A stretch of 64,000 bases of DNA from Chaenocephalus aceratus (Eukaryota; Chordata; Actinopteri; Perciformes; Channichthyidae): contig CM043800.1 in assembly GCA_023974075.1 (NCBI GenBank), positions 6,601,453 through 6,665,452 of the forward strand, read 5' to 3'. Position numbers and translations under genes: made by a program. The notes under the pieces were generated by a model. The model searched no databases, was not told where the DNA came from, and worked only from the letters and a program-made list of their open reading frames with translations. This document shows, piece by piece, positions 20,076-30,896 of this stretch (position 1 is the first letter of the stretch; each line of letters starts with the position of its first letter).

Positions 20076-22238
20076 ATGTATTTGGGGATGGAATTCAACT
20101 CAGCCCCCATGATAGCACGACTCTCACAGCGGAGAGTGGAGAATCTGACAGCTCTCCTCAGGCGCGTCACACCCGGCAGGGTGGTGACAGCCCTTTCCGT
20201 GATGCAGCTGTTGGGCATGATGTCAGCTGGTCACGTGGTGATCCCCCTGGGTCTCCTTTACATGAGGAGACTAAAGAGGTGGTTCATTCGCCTGCGCATC
20301 GACCCCGTGCGTCAGAGGAGACGCATGGTGTGCGTTCCTCCATCCGTAGGGTTAGATCTGACCTACTGGAAAAATCCCCACATCCTGTCGGTGGGGGTTC
20401 CCCTCGGCAGAGTGACGTCACACACCTCGATGTTTACAGACGCATCGCTCTCAGGGTGGGGAGGAACATGCATGTCGCAGGCAGTGGGGGGACAGTGGCC
20501 GCCGCACATGTCCCTTGATATAAATGCGCTGGAATTACTCGCCGTATGGAGAGTAATTCAGCACTTTGCCCCGTTGCTGTGGAATCATCATGTGATGATT
20601 CGGACAGACAACATAAATCGTCAGGGAGGTGTACGATCAGCGCAGCTGCTGGACACAGCCAGGCGGCTGTTGTGCTGGGCGCGCACACACATGCTCTCGA
20701 TCAGAGCAGTGTATATTCCCGGCGAGCTGAACAGAGGGGCAGATCTCATGTCCAGAGGAGGTCCTCGACAAGGGGACTGGAGCCTCCACCCCGAGCTGGT
20801 CTCCCAAGTGTGGAGCAGGTTCGGGACAGCAGAGGTGGATCTGTTCGCTGCTCGCGGGAACGCGCAGTGTGCTCTCTGGTTCTCCCTGAGAAGGCAGGAT
20901 CACCCCCCTCTGGGGGTGGACGCGTTCGCACACAGACCTTGGCCCTTGGACCTTGTTACTGTACGCTTTCCCACCAGTCCCTCTGATCCCTCGGTTCCTG
21001 GACCGAGTGCAGGAGGAGCGACTGGTAGCGGTTTTAATAGCCCCGGAACGCACGGGAGCGTCCTGGTTTCCCTGCATGCAGCGGATGCTGTCAGGGAGAC
21101 CGTGGGAAATTCCGTGGCGGAGGGATGCTCTCTCCCAGGTGGAGGGAGCAATCAGCGGTCACCCAGTATTAGGCCAACGTTTGTGGGCATGGCCCCTGAA
21201 CGGGAACACTTAGAGGGGCTCGGCCTCTCTCAAGATGTTGTGAGGACTATTCAGGGGTCCAGAGCCGCGTCCACCAGGGCGTTATACACAACCAAATGGA
21301 CGGCGTTCCAACGGTGGTGTGTAGGAAAAGGCGTGGACCCCGTGGCGTGTCCCCTGCCTCTCGTGCTGTCATTTCTCCAGCTGTTGCTGGACAGGAAATT
21401 GGCCCATAGCACGATAAAAACGTATGCGGCTGCCATCTCGTCATGCCATGTAGGGTTTGGGGTCAGCACGGTGTTTGGTCACCCGCTGACAAAACGTTTC
21501 CTACGAGGAGTACAGAGACTCAGACCGGTATCACGCGCTTTAGCGCCTCAATGGGATTTGGCTGTAGTGCTGTGCGCACTAAGTAAAGCCCCTTTTGAAC
21601 CGCTGGATCAAGTTCCCCTGAAGTTTCTGTCAGCCAAGGTAGCGCTGCTCCTGGCTCTGACGTCAGCTAAAAGGGTGAGTGATTTGTCTGCTCTCTCTGT
21701 GGCTCCTTCATGTCTCCAGATCCAAGGAAATGGTAGCTCAGCTGTGTTACGCCCGAACCCGGCGTTTATGCCGGAGGTGATCACAAACTCGTTCAGATCG
21801 AGAGTGATAACTTTGGAGGGCTTCTTTCCTCCGCCTCACACATCAGAGGAGGAAGCCACATCTCATCTCCTCTGTCCCGTGCGCGCGCTGGCATGCTATG
21901 TTACACGCACGGCTGCGTTACGCAAATCCCAGCGTCTGTTTGTGCATTTTAGAGAGTGCTCAGTAGGGCAGCCTCTATCTGCACAGCGCCTGTCACACTG
22001 GCTGGGTGAGGCGGTGTCACAGGCGTATGTTTCCTCTGGGTTGGATCCACCGGAAAACATTAAAGCGCACAGCACCAGGAGAGTATCAACTTCTACGGCA
22101 TTGTTCGGAGGAATGACAGTGGAAGACATTTGCACTGCTGCATCTTGGTCTTCACCCTGTTCGTTTATTCGTTTTTATTTGAGGGATGTCTCCCATTCCT
22201 CTCTGACACACTCAGTACTGAATAGTCTGCCAGATTGA
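20076..22238 (+). CDS. DIRS RNase H plus tyrosine recombinase (pol C-terminal part)
   Basis: The frame is 720 codons from the Met at 20076, but it is open upstream to about 19950 (connection region, NWEKSCPLPS), so that Met is internal. RNase H is residues ~115-230, with carboxylates Asp122 (FTDAS), Glu153, Asp178 (RTDN) and Asp223. The tyrosine recombinase is residues ~395-705, with Arg533 (AKRVSD), His665-x-x-Arg668 and Tyr701, so the catalytic set is present. Residues ~297-375 are out of frame: the proper linker (IPRFLDRVQEERLVAVLIAP) is read in the +1 frame at 20953-21213, implying two compensating frameshifts. RNase H removes RNA from hybrids, and the recombinase inserts a circular DNA intermediate. 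With no RT upstream, the element cannot replicate by itself. Confidence 0.88.
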   Translation: MYLGMEFNSAPMIARLSQRRVENLTALLRRVTPGRVVTALSVMQLLGMMSAGHVVIPLGLLYMRRLKRWFIRLRIDPVRQRRRMVCVPPSVGLDLTYWKNPHILSVGVPLGRVTSHTSMFTDASLSGWGGTCMSQAVGGQWPPHMSLDINALELLAVWRVIQHFAPLLWNHHVMIRTDNINRQGGVRSAQLLDTARRLLCWARTHMLSIRAVYIPGELNRGADLMSRGGPRQGDWSLHPELVSQVWSRFGTAEVDLFAARGNAQCALWFSLRRQDHPPLGVDAFAHRPWPLDLVTVRFPTSPSDPSVPGPSAGGATGSGFNSPGTHGSVLVSLHAADAVRETVGNSVAEGCSLPGGGSNQRSPSIRPTFVGMAPEREHLEGLGLSQDVVRTIQGSRAASTRALYTTKWTAFQRWCVGKGVDPVACPLPLVLSFLQLLLDRKLAHSTIKTYAAAISSCHVGFGVSTVFGHPLTKRFLRGVQRLRPVSRALAPQWDLAVVLCALSKAPFEPLDQVPLKFLSAKVALLLALTSAKRVSDLSALSVAPSCLQIQGNGSSAVLRPNPAFMPEVITNSFRSRVITLEGFFPPPHTSEEEATSHLLCPVRALACYVTRTAALRKSQRLFVHFRECSVGQPLSAQRLSHWLGEAVSQAYVSSGLDPPENIKAHSTRRVSTSTALFGGMTVEDICTAASWSSPCSFIRFYLRDVSHSSLTHSVLNSLPD

Positions 22239-22559
22239 GGAATATCGGGGTTTTTCCAAATTGCAGGCCTCTCTCCTGCCTGTCGGCATGTAGAACGCGG
22301 CTGTTGCTCCCCTCTCTTGATCGTTTTTAACAAGTAAGACTTAAAAAAACTCTACTTTTTAAACGACAGGTAGCCCGAGTAAGCCTACCTTCGTTCCTTG
22401 ATGGGGAAATATTCATTTTGTAATGCTATATTCCCTGGGAACGTGATGCTCCATTTACGCACGGCGAAATGGACATGGGTTATTAACTGAGTAGGTGTGT
22501 TTTGTGCTTCTGGTAACGGACGGAACCAGTGGGGCGTAGACTACATCCTGCTTCGCACT

Positions 22560-22892
22560 TAACCCAATAGCGATAGCCTTAGAGGGCGAAGCCTTATACG
22601 AAATAGCCCTAGGGTTACGTATTGTAACCCAGCTTCTATGAGTATAGGCGCAGCCCTCTAAGGTTCGGGCCCCACTGGTGCCGCGAATAGCTGAAGAAAA
22701 GCTGTGGAAGCGGATTGTAGGGCCTACTTCCTATTTATACGGAAGTGAGCCCGGAGGTGGGGCCCACGTCGTAGGTGGGCGTGGAATAAGTCTGTCAGTG
22801 CTGCACACGTGCAGTGGGGTTTACCCAATAGCGATAGCCTTAGAGGGCTGCGCCTATACTCATAGAAGCTGGGTTACAATACGTAACCCTAG
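22560..22892 (+). repeat. DIRS internal complementary region and right inverted repeat
   Basis: At about 22563-22680 the sequence is complementary to both outer ends in turn (CGAAATAG, then TAGGGTTACGTATTGTAACC). The right inverted repeat at 22708-22892 complements 16046-16205. It contains a TATA-like CTATTTATACGG in antisense to the left promoter. Confidence 0.85.
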
Positions 22893-23544
22893 TTTTCGGT
22901 ACAGCAGGACAAAATATCACAAAACATTAAATATTTTTTTTTAATTATTATTAAACTGTGACTAATGTATTCAAATAAATACAAAATATAGTAAAATAAA
23001 CATTAAGGTGCAGCATTTCGATGAACTGAAATAATCTGCATTTGAACTGTAGTACCAGTAAGCAGCCAGCTTGACATTAGGACTTGCTTGTCATTGTATT
23101 TTCATGTTGTTTAAAGAAAGATGAACTTGTCCACATTGCTTGCTGAAATGGCAGATCTGCTGGCACTAACAATGTCTTCTGCTGTGGAGAACACCCTCTC
23201 TAGGGACAGTGGCAGCAGATACAGCCAGGTAGTGCTTTGCTAACATGGCAACATAAGCATATTTGGCATTTGTAATAGCTTTGGCTCGGTCTGAACTTTC
23301 TGCGAGTGGTGGAGGCTTACATGCTAGTGGGAGTTGGGTTTTCACTTCAGTCTTTTTTCTTTTGGTACCGGTGATATTCACATTCGGGTGATGCCTTTTC
23401 AAATGAGTGTGATGTATTGCCAGCCACGTAACCAATGTTAGTTGAACAATGCCGACAAACAGCTTTGGTTCGGTCCACCTGTCTTTGTCCGTCATCCTTG
23501 TACGTAACTGCGAAACTAAAATGTTCCCAAACCGGAGACTTCAA
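22893..23544 (-). pseudogene. hAT level 3 transposase remnant (BED finger and C-terminal scrap)
   Basis: The minus strand from about 23544 encodes VWEHFSF, then CRHCSTNIGY, then HLKRHHP after a frameshift. Together these make a BED-type zinc finger (Cys-x2-Cys...His-x4-His) like that of ZBED1-related hAT transposases. The catalytic core is deleted. A C-terminal scrap near 23166-23240 (AVSAATVPRE, then a shifted Ser-rich part) recalls the hAT dimerisation block. BED fingers bind the transposon ends. The gene is broken. Confidence 0.65.
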
Positions 23545-23952
23545 TGATGCTGGAGGATTTTCAGCTCAACTTTATCTGCGTTCGCCATTTCGACAGTTCC
23601 TCAAATTACTGACTACATTTGAACGCATCCCTGTGACCAGCTCTCTTAGTATGCCTCTCGTCCAATGAAATGACTTGGTCGCTCTATGATATATACCTGA
23701 GATTACTTCCAGAAAGTTGTTCATGTTCTCAATTTTTTACGTTTAACGCTATATTCGTTCGGTACACACGTGTACCGAACCGCAGGGCCCGTACCGAATA
23801 ATTTCAGTACGGGTACGTGTACCGTTACACCCCTAATTGATTGATATGATTGCGATTTAAATCAGCATATACTTCTGTCAGGGGATGCCACCCCTCAAAA
23901 TCTCCTGCCACCCTCTTGCCACCCCATGAATATTTGTCTAGATCGGCCCCTG

Positions 23953-24264
23953 AGTATAAGCAAGGCCACCTTCCTCATTGTTGGCCACTTGACTCCGTTC
24001 AAATGATGCTAGCAGTCCCTGTACTTTCCTTCTCCGTTCCTCTGAGCCCACGGGAAAACTGGCAGAAAACGAGCCGTGATTTGAGTTGTAGTGTCGCTTT
24101 ACGTTGTATTCTTTCATCACGGATATACTTTCGTTGCACAATAAACACACCGGTTTATTACTTGTTGCGGCCGGCAAAGTAAATACATATTAGTCAGTCC
24201 ATTCATTCTGGAATTGGCGATTTTCCGAATCAACTTTACGTTTCTTGGACTTGGAGAGAGACAT
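23953..24264 (-). pseudogene. hAT level 1 transposase, N-terminal zinc-finger fragment
   Basis: The minus-strand Met at 24264 starts Met-Ser-Leu-Ser-Lys-Ser-Lys-Lys-Arg. After an in-frame stop near 24185 comes KPVCLLCNESISVMKEYNVK followed by RHYNSNH. This Cys-x2-Cys...His-x5-His finger is typical of GTF2IRD2/ZBED5-type hAT transposases. The frame runs to the insertion point of hAT level 2. A deletion near ATGAGG (about 23975) joins it to the C-terminal part, so the DDE core is missing. Confidence 0.75.
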
Positions 24265-24593
24265 CTTGAAGCTGTTAACTAAAGTACTTTCTCTGTGGCC
24301 CGCGAACCTAGTGTGTAACGTGAGTTTGACTGAGCCAATGACAAGTGCGGACACAGTGCGGTTTTTTTTTTAATGAGCAGAGCGCGGCAGGCAAAAATAA
24401 TGGATTCAAAATAATTCAAATGAATGGAAAAACCAGCGTTTTCGCCGCATCGTCGGATTTAGTGTGATCAGACATTAGTTTTATTTATGCTATTACACAT
24501 ATGCCATTTCGATTTGCAGGCAACCTCTTGTGGGCCAGAAAAAAGTTCTGAAGGGCCTGATTCGGCCCGTGGGCCGCTAGTTGAATAGGCCTG

Positions 24594-25200
24594 GACTAGG
24601 GGGTACTGAGTTTCCTGTCTTCTGTTTTTGTAGTGATGTGACGTGCAACATGGATGTTAAATGACCTTGTGTGTTTGTTGTCCTCAGGTATGTTTGTATT
24701 ATATTTGATTACTCAAAGATACCGTATTTTCCAGACTATAAATCGCGGTTTTTTTTACCTGTCTGGCTGTATCCTGCGATTATACTCCGAAGCGATTTAT
24801 TTATTGAATTTCGTCTGGGATTCCAAATCCAAAAGAGGTAGGTTTGCGCGTGGCAAATGTACACGCCCAAACTAGGTAATCAGAAGAAATGGAACCCCAG
24901 TAATTACATGTATAAACCATGTATTTAACATATATTGCATCATTTTATGCATTTTTCAGAAAAGGTGGTAGTTTGGTAAACAGTGACATCAACGACATGT
25001 TTGGTCTGTAAAATGTCCAAAAGTAAAAGAATGGGAGATAAATATCCCAAAGTCTCCACATTTTATTATATTTTGTGTGTTTCTGGTCCTCTTTCAGTTG
25101 AGACAGTGTATGCAGGATGTGTAAAGATGTAGGAAAGCCAGAACTCTTGTGTGAACATTGGATAAAGCCAGGTTCATATTCTTGTTTCATGTTGTAGACA
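24594..25200. other. Flank with short repeat relics, no gene
   Basis: After the continuation of the 13635 repeat (to about 24640) there is A/T-rich DNA. A segment near 24720-24790 reads CCGTATTTTCCAGACTATAA and AATCGCGG, a phrase I recognise from a dispersed vertebrate repeat family; I cannot name it with certainty. The rest has no recognisable feature. Confidence 0.45.
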
Positions 25201-25202
25201 TA

Positions 25203-26450
25203 CAGATGTAGCGCTTCGTTTCAGACGCCTACCCGTGCGGGTCCGTGATCGGCACGGGGTGGGCCCCTGCTCAAAAGGAAAACCCCCCCGCAGGACTTGA
25301 AACGCCCCCTTGATAAATACATTTAATTATAATGAAACCAGCTGCAATGGATCCACCAGGGGGAGCCGTGAAAAGCTGCCACACTGAAACTCATGTGAAA
25401 TAAACAGCTGATCAGGTATCTGATTTAGCGGATATTTGTTAAGATCCATATATGTCACGGATAGGATCATATTCTGTGCTTAAGTAAGAGACATGTAATC
25501 ATTTACTAAACATCACCATGTTTTTATTTAACAAAATAATGTTTAATTCACGTTGGCGTAATTTACGCCGCGTAAGTACAAAACCATCGCTATGTTTTTA
25601 GATCAGGAAATGCATCCAGGGTCAAACAAACGATGTTCGATCGTCATCCTCGCATTCATTTAATGTATCATATGTTCGCGAGTTGAAATGAATGCACTCA
25701 ATTTAAAACAACAACAATAATCGCTTTGTTTTTATATCACATCCGACCGGAGGAAAATGCAGCGGCTCTCACTACCGATCATCCTAATCCCACGGGCAAA
25801 CAATAATATGTACAGTGTTCATAGTTTTATTAGTGTCTAATATTACTGCTATAATAATCACACATTGAGTTGTTGAAATCAGACCGTCGTTTTTTTTTTA
25901 AACGCTCTGAATGAAACGGCAGCTCTCAGGTGATCAGCTGTGTGTTTACACAATAAAATATGCATAGTAATTTAATACCTTCCAACACACATTGTAAGAA
26001 CAGTTCTGTTTCATATGAGTGTTGAGAGCTGTATCCACAAATCTACTAATTTTGCCCTCAGTGCACCAGATTGATGCATTTAACTTCAATTTAAATAAAA
26101 ACATCTTCTGTTGTAACAACAATAACATTATAAATAGTAACATAGCATGGTATTGCACATTTACTGTAGCTTTGAGTGTTACTGGCCTGAGATTTTTTTA
26201 TTATATGAATGAAGGTGACTGAGGCTTTTTAATATAGACTTTTCAGTGTCCCACATTTTGCACAGAACTGTCCCACATTAGGAAACAGATTGTCTGAGAC
26301 AACTTGGCACTAAGAGTACTAATATGTCTACCATTTCTTTTATGAGTTTAATATATGCATGTTCTCTTTTGGTTTGATTAGGACACATCCTGGGGATTTC
26401 AGAATACTGGATTTTGATTTATTGTATCTGCTTCATGTCACAATAAACCT
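25203..26450 (+). mobile_element. Repeat R1, copy a, truncated on the right
   Basis: It starts CAGATGTAGCGCTTCG after a TA and runs collinear with 33585-34830, including CCACCAGGGGGAGCCGTG, the TATGTGTAATAT-poor A/T-rich middle and the TTTGTTGTAACAACAATAAC segment. It ends abruptly near 26450, where repeat R2 copy B begins. A few 10-40 bp indels distinguish it from R1b. No protein of interest is encoded; the 66-97 codon frames are shared non-coding sequence. Confidence 0.8.
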
Positions 26451-27012
26451 TAGAACATCTTGAAATCTTGAACGGGATGTGCAAAATAGTCATTATATAC
26501 AGTCTTTAATTAACTATTAGTAGAGAATAACGAGTAATGAATATACTTTATAGGGATCCTATTAATATCTAATAATAAAAATAATGAAATTCAATAACAT
26601 GCTTTAACCACCAGGTGTCTCTTTATATCATCTGTGCACCTTTATGGTGTAAATACAGCCTATCAACCAATTGGATCAAATATAAAAGTGAGCCGAATTA
26701 GTGTTGATACTGCAAGGAGACGTATTGTGTGAAAAGAAATGTAAGATGTTGTTTAATGGCTGATATATTTATGATCCACGTCACGTTTTCAGTTCCTCAT
26801 GTTTGTCTTCTCATCAGGGCTATAAATACAGAACTACGGCAGATATGTAATATTTAATGCAGCCGAACCGTGTATTACAATGCCGTTATGTGATGACTTT
26901 CAAAGAGAAAAGCAAGCACACTCGGAATAAGGTATTATTTTATTTTTTAAAATGTTTTCGGTCTGTTTCCGGTATTTGTTAATGACGATGTGCTCTGAGA
27001 TGTGAGACTGGA
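26451..27012 (-). repeat. Repeat R2, copy B (inverted relative to copy A)
   Basis: The reverse complement matches 18580-19130, including CCTTATTCCGAGTGTGC-type sequence, the phrase CCACCAGGTGTC and ACCGGAAACAGACCG. It abuts R1a directly. Its outer end is CTCTGAGATGTGAGA near 27000. Confidence 0.75.
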
Positions 27013-29208
27013 ATTGCACAGGGGAAAATAACGTATCTTTAGATGCGGATTGTGTTAAACTAATATGTTTGCGCTGTGGACCAACACTATACATTGACGG
27101 GGAAGGGGGTAGCAATAAAGATAACACCATTAAACAGTTACACAACATAACAGAAATAATATCGATAGCAGCGTCCCTAGCAACCACCTTGGTAACAATG
27201 AAAACGTTGGACGCAATTTCCTGAAGTAATCTTCGTAATAACTAGCAAACTAAAGATCATGTACATCCACTGCACACATCATCTGAAATAACAACTCATA
27301 TTTCTCGCATCAAATGACATCAAAACGCATTTTAATGGCCAAACTAACTTTAAAATAGGCATTTTACACCCAGAATAAAACGAAATTCGGCCATGTTTTC
27401 TTTTTCTGCAGGGAGAAATGTGAAGATCACGTGATGTCAAACAGAGCTTATGGTGTAGTCCAAACGATAGCTGGGGATTCTGGGTAGTGTAGTGTCTTCT
27501 GCCATCCTTTACTCCGAAAAAAGATTTGTTTCTCCGAATCGAAGGGGAAAAATACAAAAGCATTGCACACAATTTAAACCAATCAATGTTGTGTAATTAA
27601 CAAGGATAATCTGGTGTTTTTTAGTCGATGAGTAGTGCAGATATCACTGTAAAATCAATCGTCAGTAAGGGGAATATTTACTTCCGGGTGTACAATTCTC
27701 CGTTATCCAATGAGAATCGACGCTCTCATTGCCTTTAAGGGCAGTCGACACAAACGAATGCCGTGCTTCCATGAGCGTCCATAGAAGCACATGGACATCC
27801 CGGAAAGCTGAAAATGGACGCTAAGGGCCCCCCCCTTGCGTTGAAAATGGACGCTAAGGCCCCCCCCCCTTGCGTTGGAAAAAGCCGGCAGGGGACTTGA
27901 CATAACGTCAACATAGGCCGACCTGGGAGTGAGGATGTGTTGGTCTCAGCCTCTTGTGCGCACGACAAAGTTAGCGGTGCGCCAAGAAGAGGAGCGTACA
28001 GGAGACAACTGTTTAATTGCAGACTGTTATGTTTATGTGGGGAAATGGCAGTGTATACATTATTTGAGATATATTTCAAACTCGGACTTAATTTTAAGGA
28101 TATGTCGGCCAGGGGTGTAGAGCTATTTGTTTAAGCACCGGATTGGCAAAACAGGAGAGTAAACCAGTCTGCCTTGATCTATGAATTCATGTCCGGGACT
28201 CTCACGGTATCTACTGCCCGCAGCTGTTTTATAGAAGGAAAACCTCCTTCACTTCATGAAATGGCTGCAGGCAGCATCAGGAGGCAGCGGGACGTATACT
28301 GCGCCTCTGAGAAGTGCAGCACCAGCGGGTAAAGATGTGCCTTTTTACGTACCGCCTTCGCTGTGTTTACCTTCATCAGAACAGCTTAAGAGTGGCTGCA
28401 GGCTGCTACGTGTTAACCACACACACCTCTACACACATCGAACTGCCCTTTTATTAGTTTTATGAAGGAGATGTCCAGTCACCAAGGCGCATGATGTGTG
28501 TGTGCATGTGCTCGGCTCAGCTCTGTGTGTTCGGTGTGTTTGTGCTGTCCGACACCGGCATTTGTTTTCAAATGACCATGAACAGTAATTTACACACATC
28601 TGGCTAACTCCATAGGTAGCCTATATGCTGGTGTTCCCAAAATAAATTTGTTTAATCTTAATCTCGATGTAGTGCTAAATGCTGGATTATTCGTAAATCA
28701 TACAAACAAAACCAAAACGTTGATTTATCTGTTTTCCCGTTTTGGTTTAAAAACTGAATTACGTCGGTTTTTTGGTTTTCCTTTTTTCCGAAAAACCAAA
28801 AAACGACACCGGTTCTTTTTTAAACATTAATATGTTTTGGATGCATATTGTTCTAGTATTTGTTCAGGCTGTTACATACAATTAGCCTCTGTTGCTACCT
28901 GCTGGTGGTGAGTACATATTAAAATCAGTTAAAATTGACACCCGGTCCGATAATTTTTTTTAGAAGTTGAACTTCTTTATATTTGTCTCATATTATAGTT
29001 TACTTTCCATTCAGGAAGTATGACGCTGCGCTGTCAGTACGCTTCTCCATGTTTGTGATTGGTCAAATGTTGCTAACACCGCCCCTTTTCAGTTAACGAG
29101 TTGATAACCAGCGTCGTAGGACCGTTTAGCGAGAGCGCGTTTGTTTTGGATTAGGTAAACCGGGTAACTCAAACATATCCAGGTTATGTTGAACCGGCTT
29201 CGTAGTAC
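27013..29208. other. Mostly unrecognised; small tandem repeat at 27820-27885
   Basis: No gene was recognised. A segment of two to three ~30-bp units (GTTGAAAATGGACGCTAAGG plus a C-tract) lies at 27808-27885. A 60-bp stretch at 27460-27525 (AAACGATAGCTGGGGATT, GTGTAGTGTCTTC) recurs at 57350-57410. The frames at 27703-28079 (minus) and 28256-28465 (plus) have no motif and are likely chance. Confidence 0.5.
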
Positions 29209-29423
29209 AGGCCTCTGGTCTCACACTTCACAAAACAGGGATCAAATTCCTGATTTATGCAGATGATTTAATCCTGTTAAACCCAACAAAAGAAAGACTT
29301 CAACAGAGTTTAAACACAGAAACATTTTGACAATGTACTGACTGAATGCTCACAACCTGGCCATAGAAACAGGCAGGCACAAAAAAACATGGCTGTCAGA
29401 AGCGATCATGCCAACATTGTGAA

Positions 29424-30896
29424 TAGGGCCGTTTCTTCCTATAGGCGGACTATGCAGATGCATAGGGCCCCTGCGGCCACTAGGGGGCCCCCAAGCTGAA
29501 AGTTCAGGTTCAGCCTCAATATATTTGGGGAGAATTCAAATTAGCCGTCTTTATTGTCCCTGGTCAACATGAGGCCCCACGCAAAGTTATATGATGAGGC
29601 CCTCTGTTTCGCGAGCGTCAACGGGGGCGGGCTAGTGGAGCCTCGCAGCGGCGAAACCGCGCCCACGCCACACTAATTGCGCCGCAAGTTCATAGGTGCA
29701 CCGCATTTTCTGCTCAATTGAGGCACCCTCTGCAAGATGAGGCCCCCTCCGTAAGGTGAGGCCCCCTCCGCAAGGTGAGGCCCCACGCAGTCTGCATGAT
29801 CGGTCTGTGGGGGGGACGGCCCTGCATAGCGGAGCCTTAATGTTTACCTTTTTAATATAAATTGTTGTAAGTTTCAATTGCTTGGTTTTCGTGAAATTAG
29901 CCTGTTTTCAGATTGATGCATCTCCACAGATCATCTTAAAGCAGGGGTGCCCAAGTCGGGAGATTCCCAGTCGATCGCGAGATGTGTCTAAAAATAGAAC
30001 AACAATATTCTGTTTTATCGTTAATGTCCTATAACATAATCTTCCTGTGCGAGAATAATGCACTTGAACGCATCAAAGCTTTGTGATTGGCGTGACCCCA
30101 TGTGTCGGGGCGTGGCTGGTGGGCACTAGTTAGCTGATGTTGTCCGTGTCAACAGGAGTGACAGTCCGCACACACACAAGACCGCAATTATGGCAGAAGC
30201 ATAAAAGCCCAAAATATATCATTTTCACTCCGAGTGGGAGGATGATTATTTGTTTGTTTATTCCAATTCAAAGTCCATCTGTGTCATCTGCAATGCGAGC
30301 GTGGCTTTACCGAAGAAGGCTAATTTAGAGCATTTCAAAACGGTGCACAAACGCTATGAGATGGAATTCCCTCCTAATTCTGCCCTACGCTCTTCTGTTC
30401 GTTGTGTGCATATGTAACAGAGTTAAAAATGTGAATACATAATTATAAGTTTGTGAATGTTTAATTCATAATAATTTGTGAATTTTAAGAGAGGAGATTG
30501 ATTCATTTAATATTTCAAGTTTTGTTTCCCGTGGGAACACCTTCCCGTTGCACGTCTTTGTTTACTTCAGGTATGTATTTTCCACCCTTCGTGGACTGGC
30601 CATCTGTAGAATTTGGAGAATCACAGAATGGCCGGTCGTCAAGGGCCGGTTCGATTCGCTGACGGCCGTTTATGTTTTTAAATGGCATAATTTTCGCTAG
30701 CAGCTCCCCCCCTCTCTATTTGGACTGGTAGATCTCGGCGGACTGGCAACTTTAAAGTAGCTCTTGGTTCAAAAAAGGTTGGGCACCCCTGTCTTAAAGG
30801 CTTCGGAATTCCCCCATTGTAGTTAAAAAACTGTAAAGACTAGGGCCCCCAAACAGCATCTTGCATAGGGCCCCCAAAAAGCTAGAAACGGTCCTG
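29424..30896. mobile_element. hAT inserted in the LINE (TSD ATTGTGAA/AGTGTGAA)
   Basis: The ends are TAGGGCCGTTTCT and AGAAACGGTCCTG. The flanking 8-mers ATTGTGAA (29416-29423) and AGTGTGAA (30897-30904) match at 7 of 8 positions. GGGCCCCC-rich subterminal sequence lies on both sides. A GTGAGGCCCCCTCCGCAAG repeat is present in about three copies at 29728-29790. No transposase is read outside the inner insertion. Confidence 0.82.
29942..30791 (+). mobile_element. Inner hAT (TSD TCTTAAAG) with a zinc-finger remnant
   Basis: The ends are CAGGGGTGCCCAA and TTGGGCACCCCTG. Perfect 8-bp duplications TCTTAAAG lie at 29934-29941 and 30792-30799. Near the right end it has the GTAGCTCTTGG phrase common to a widespread fish hAT family. 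At about 30220-30390 the plus strand encodes Ser-Glu-Trp-Glu-Asp-Asp-Tyr, then CVICNASVALPKKANLEHFK, then Thr-Val-His-Lys: the N-terminal finger of a GTF2IRD2/SCAND3-like hAT transposase. The remainder of the transposase is deleted. Confidence 0.9.

Larger units (their letters stand above)
16046..22892 (+). mobile_element. DIRS-like retrotransposon, near full length but RT-less
   Basis: It is bounded by split inverted terminal repeats (16046-16205 and 22708-22892) with an internal complementary region at 22560-22690. It contains gag, a linker frame and a long RNase H plus tyrosine-recombinase frame. The reverse-transcriptase core that should lie between about 18580 and 19945 is absent, and a copy of repeat R2 lies there instead. 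No target duplication is visible, as expected for this order: flanks read GTACTTCGTTT on the left and TTTTCGGTAC on the right. It is autonomous in origin but defective as it stands. Confidence 0.9.
15997..23835 (-). mobile_element. hAT level 3 with BED finger remnant (TSD ATTGATTG)
   Basis: The ends are TAGGGGTGTAACGG and CCGTTACACCCCTA. Perfect 8-bp duplications ATTGATTG lie at 15989-15996 and 23836-23843. Net of the DIRS insertion it is about 1.0 kb. The DIRS element landed only 49 bp from its left end. The minus strand carries both ends of a ZBED1-like transposase with the catalytic middle deleted. Confidence 0.92.
14702..23952. mobile_element. hAT level 2 (TSD AGTATAAG)
   Basis: The ends are CAGGGGCGGATCTA and TAGATCGGCCCCTG. 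Perfect 8-bp duplications AGTATAAG lie at 14694-14701 and 23953-23960. Net of the hAT nested in it, it is about 1.4 kb. It has GCCACCCC-rich termini (near 14725 and 23885) and no transposase motif I can read; the frames at 14814-15125 and 15421-15675 (minus) have no recognisable domain. It is a non-autonomous hAT. Confidence 0.92.
13869..24593 (-). mobile_element. hAT level 1: ZBED/GTF2IRD2-like deletion derivative hosting the nest
   Basis: The terminal inverted repeats are CAGGGCTATTCAACTT at 13869 and AGTTGAATAGGCCTG ending at 24593. The right flank is GACTAGGG; the left flank ACAGACTG looks like the same 8-bp duplication with 3 bp lost, so the TSD is imperfect. With the insertions removed the element is about 1.47 kb. 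It encodes on the minus strand an N-terminal zinc-finger piece and a C-terminal dimerisation piece of a transposase, with the middle missing. It was then interrupted by hAT level 2 at 14702. Confidence 0.8.

Noticed and set aside
27279..27572. 97-codon minus frame as a gene
   Set aside because: No recognisable domain, and it overlaps a dispersed repeat shared with 57350.
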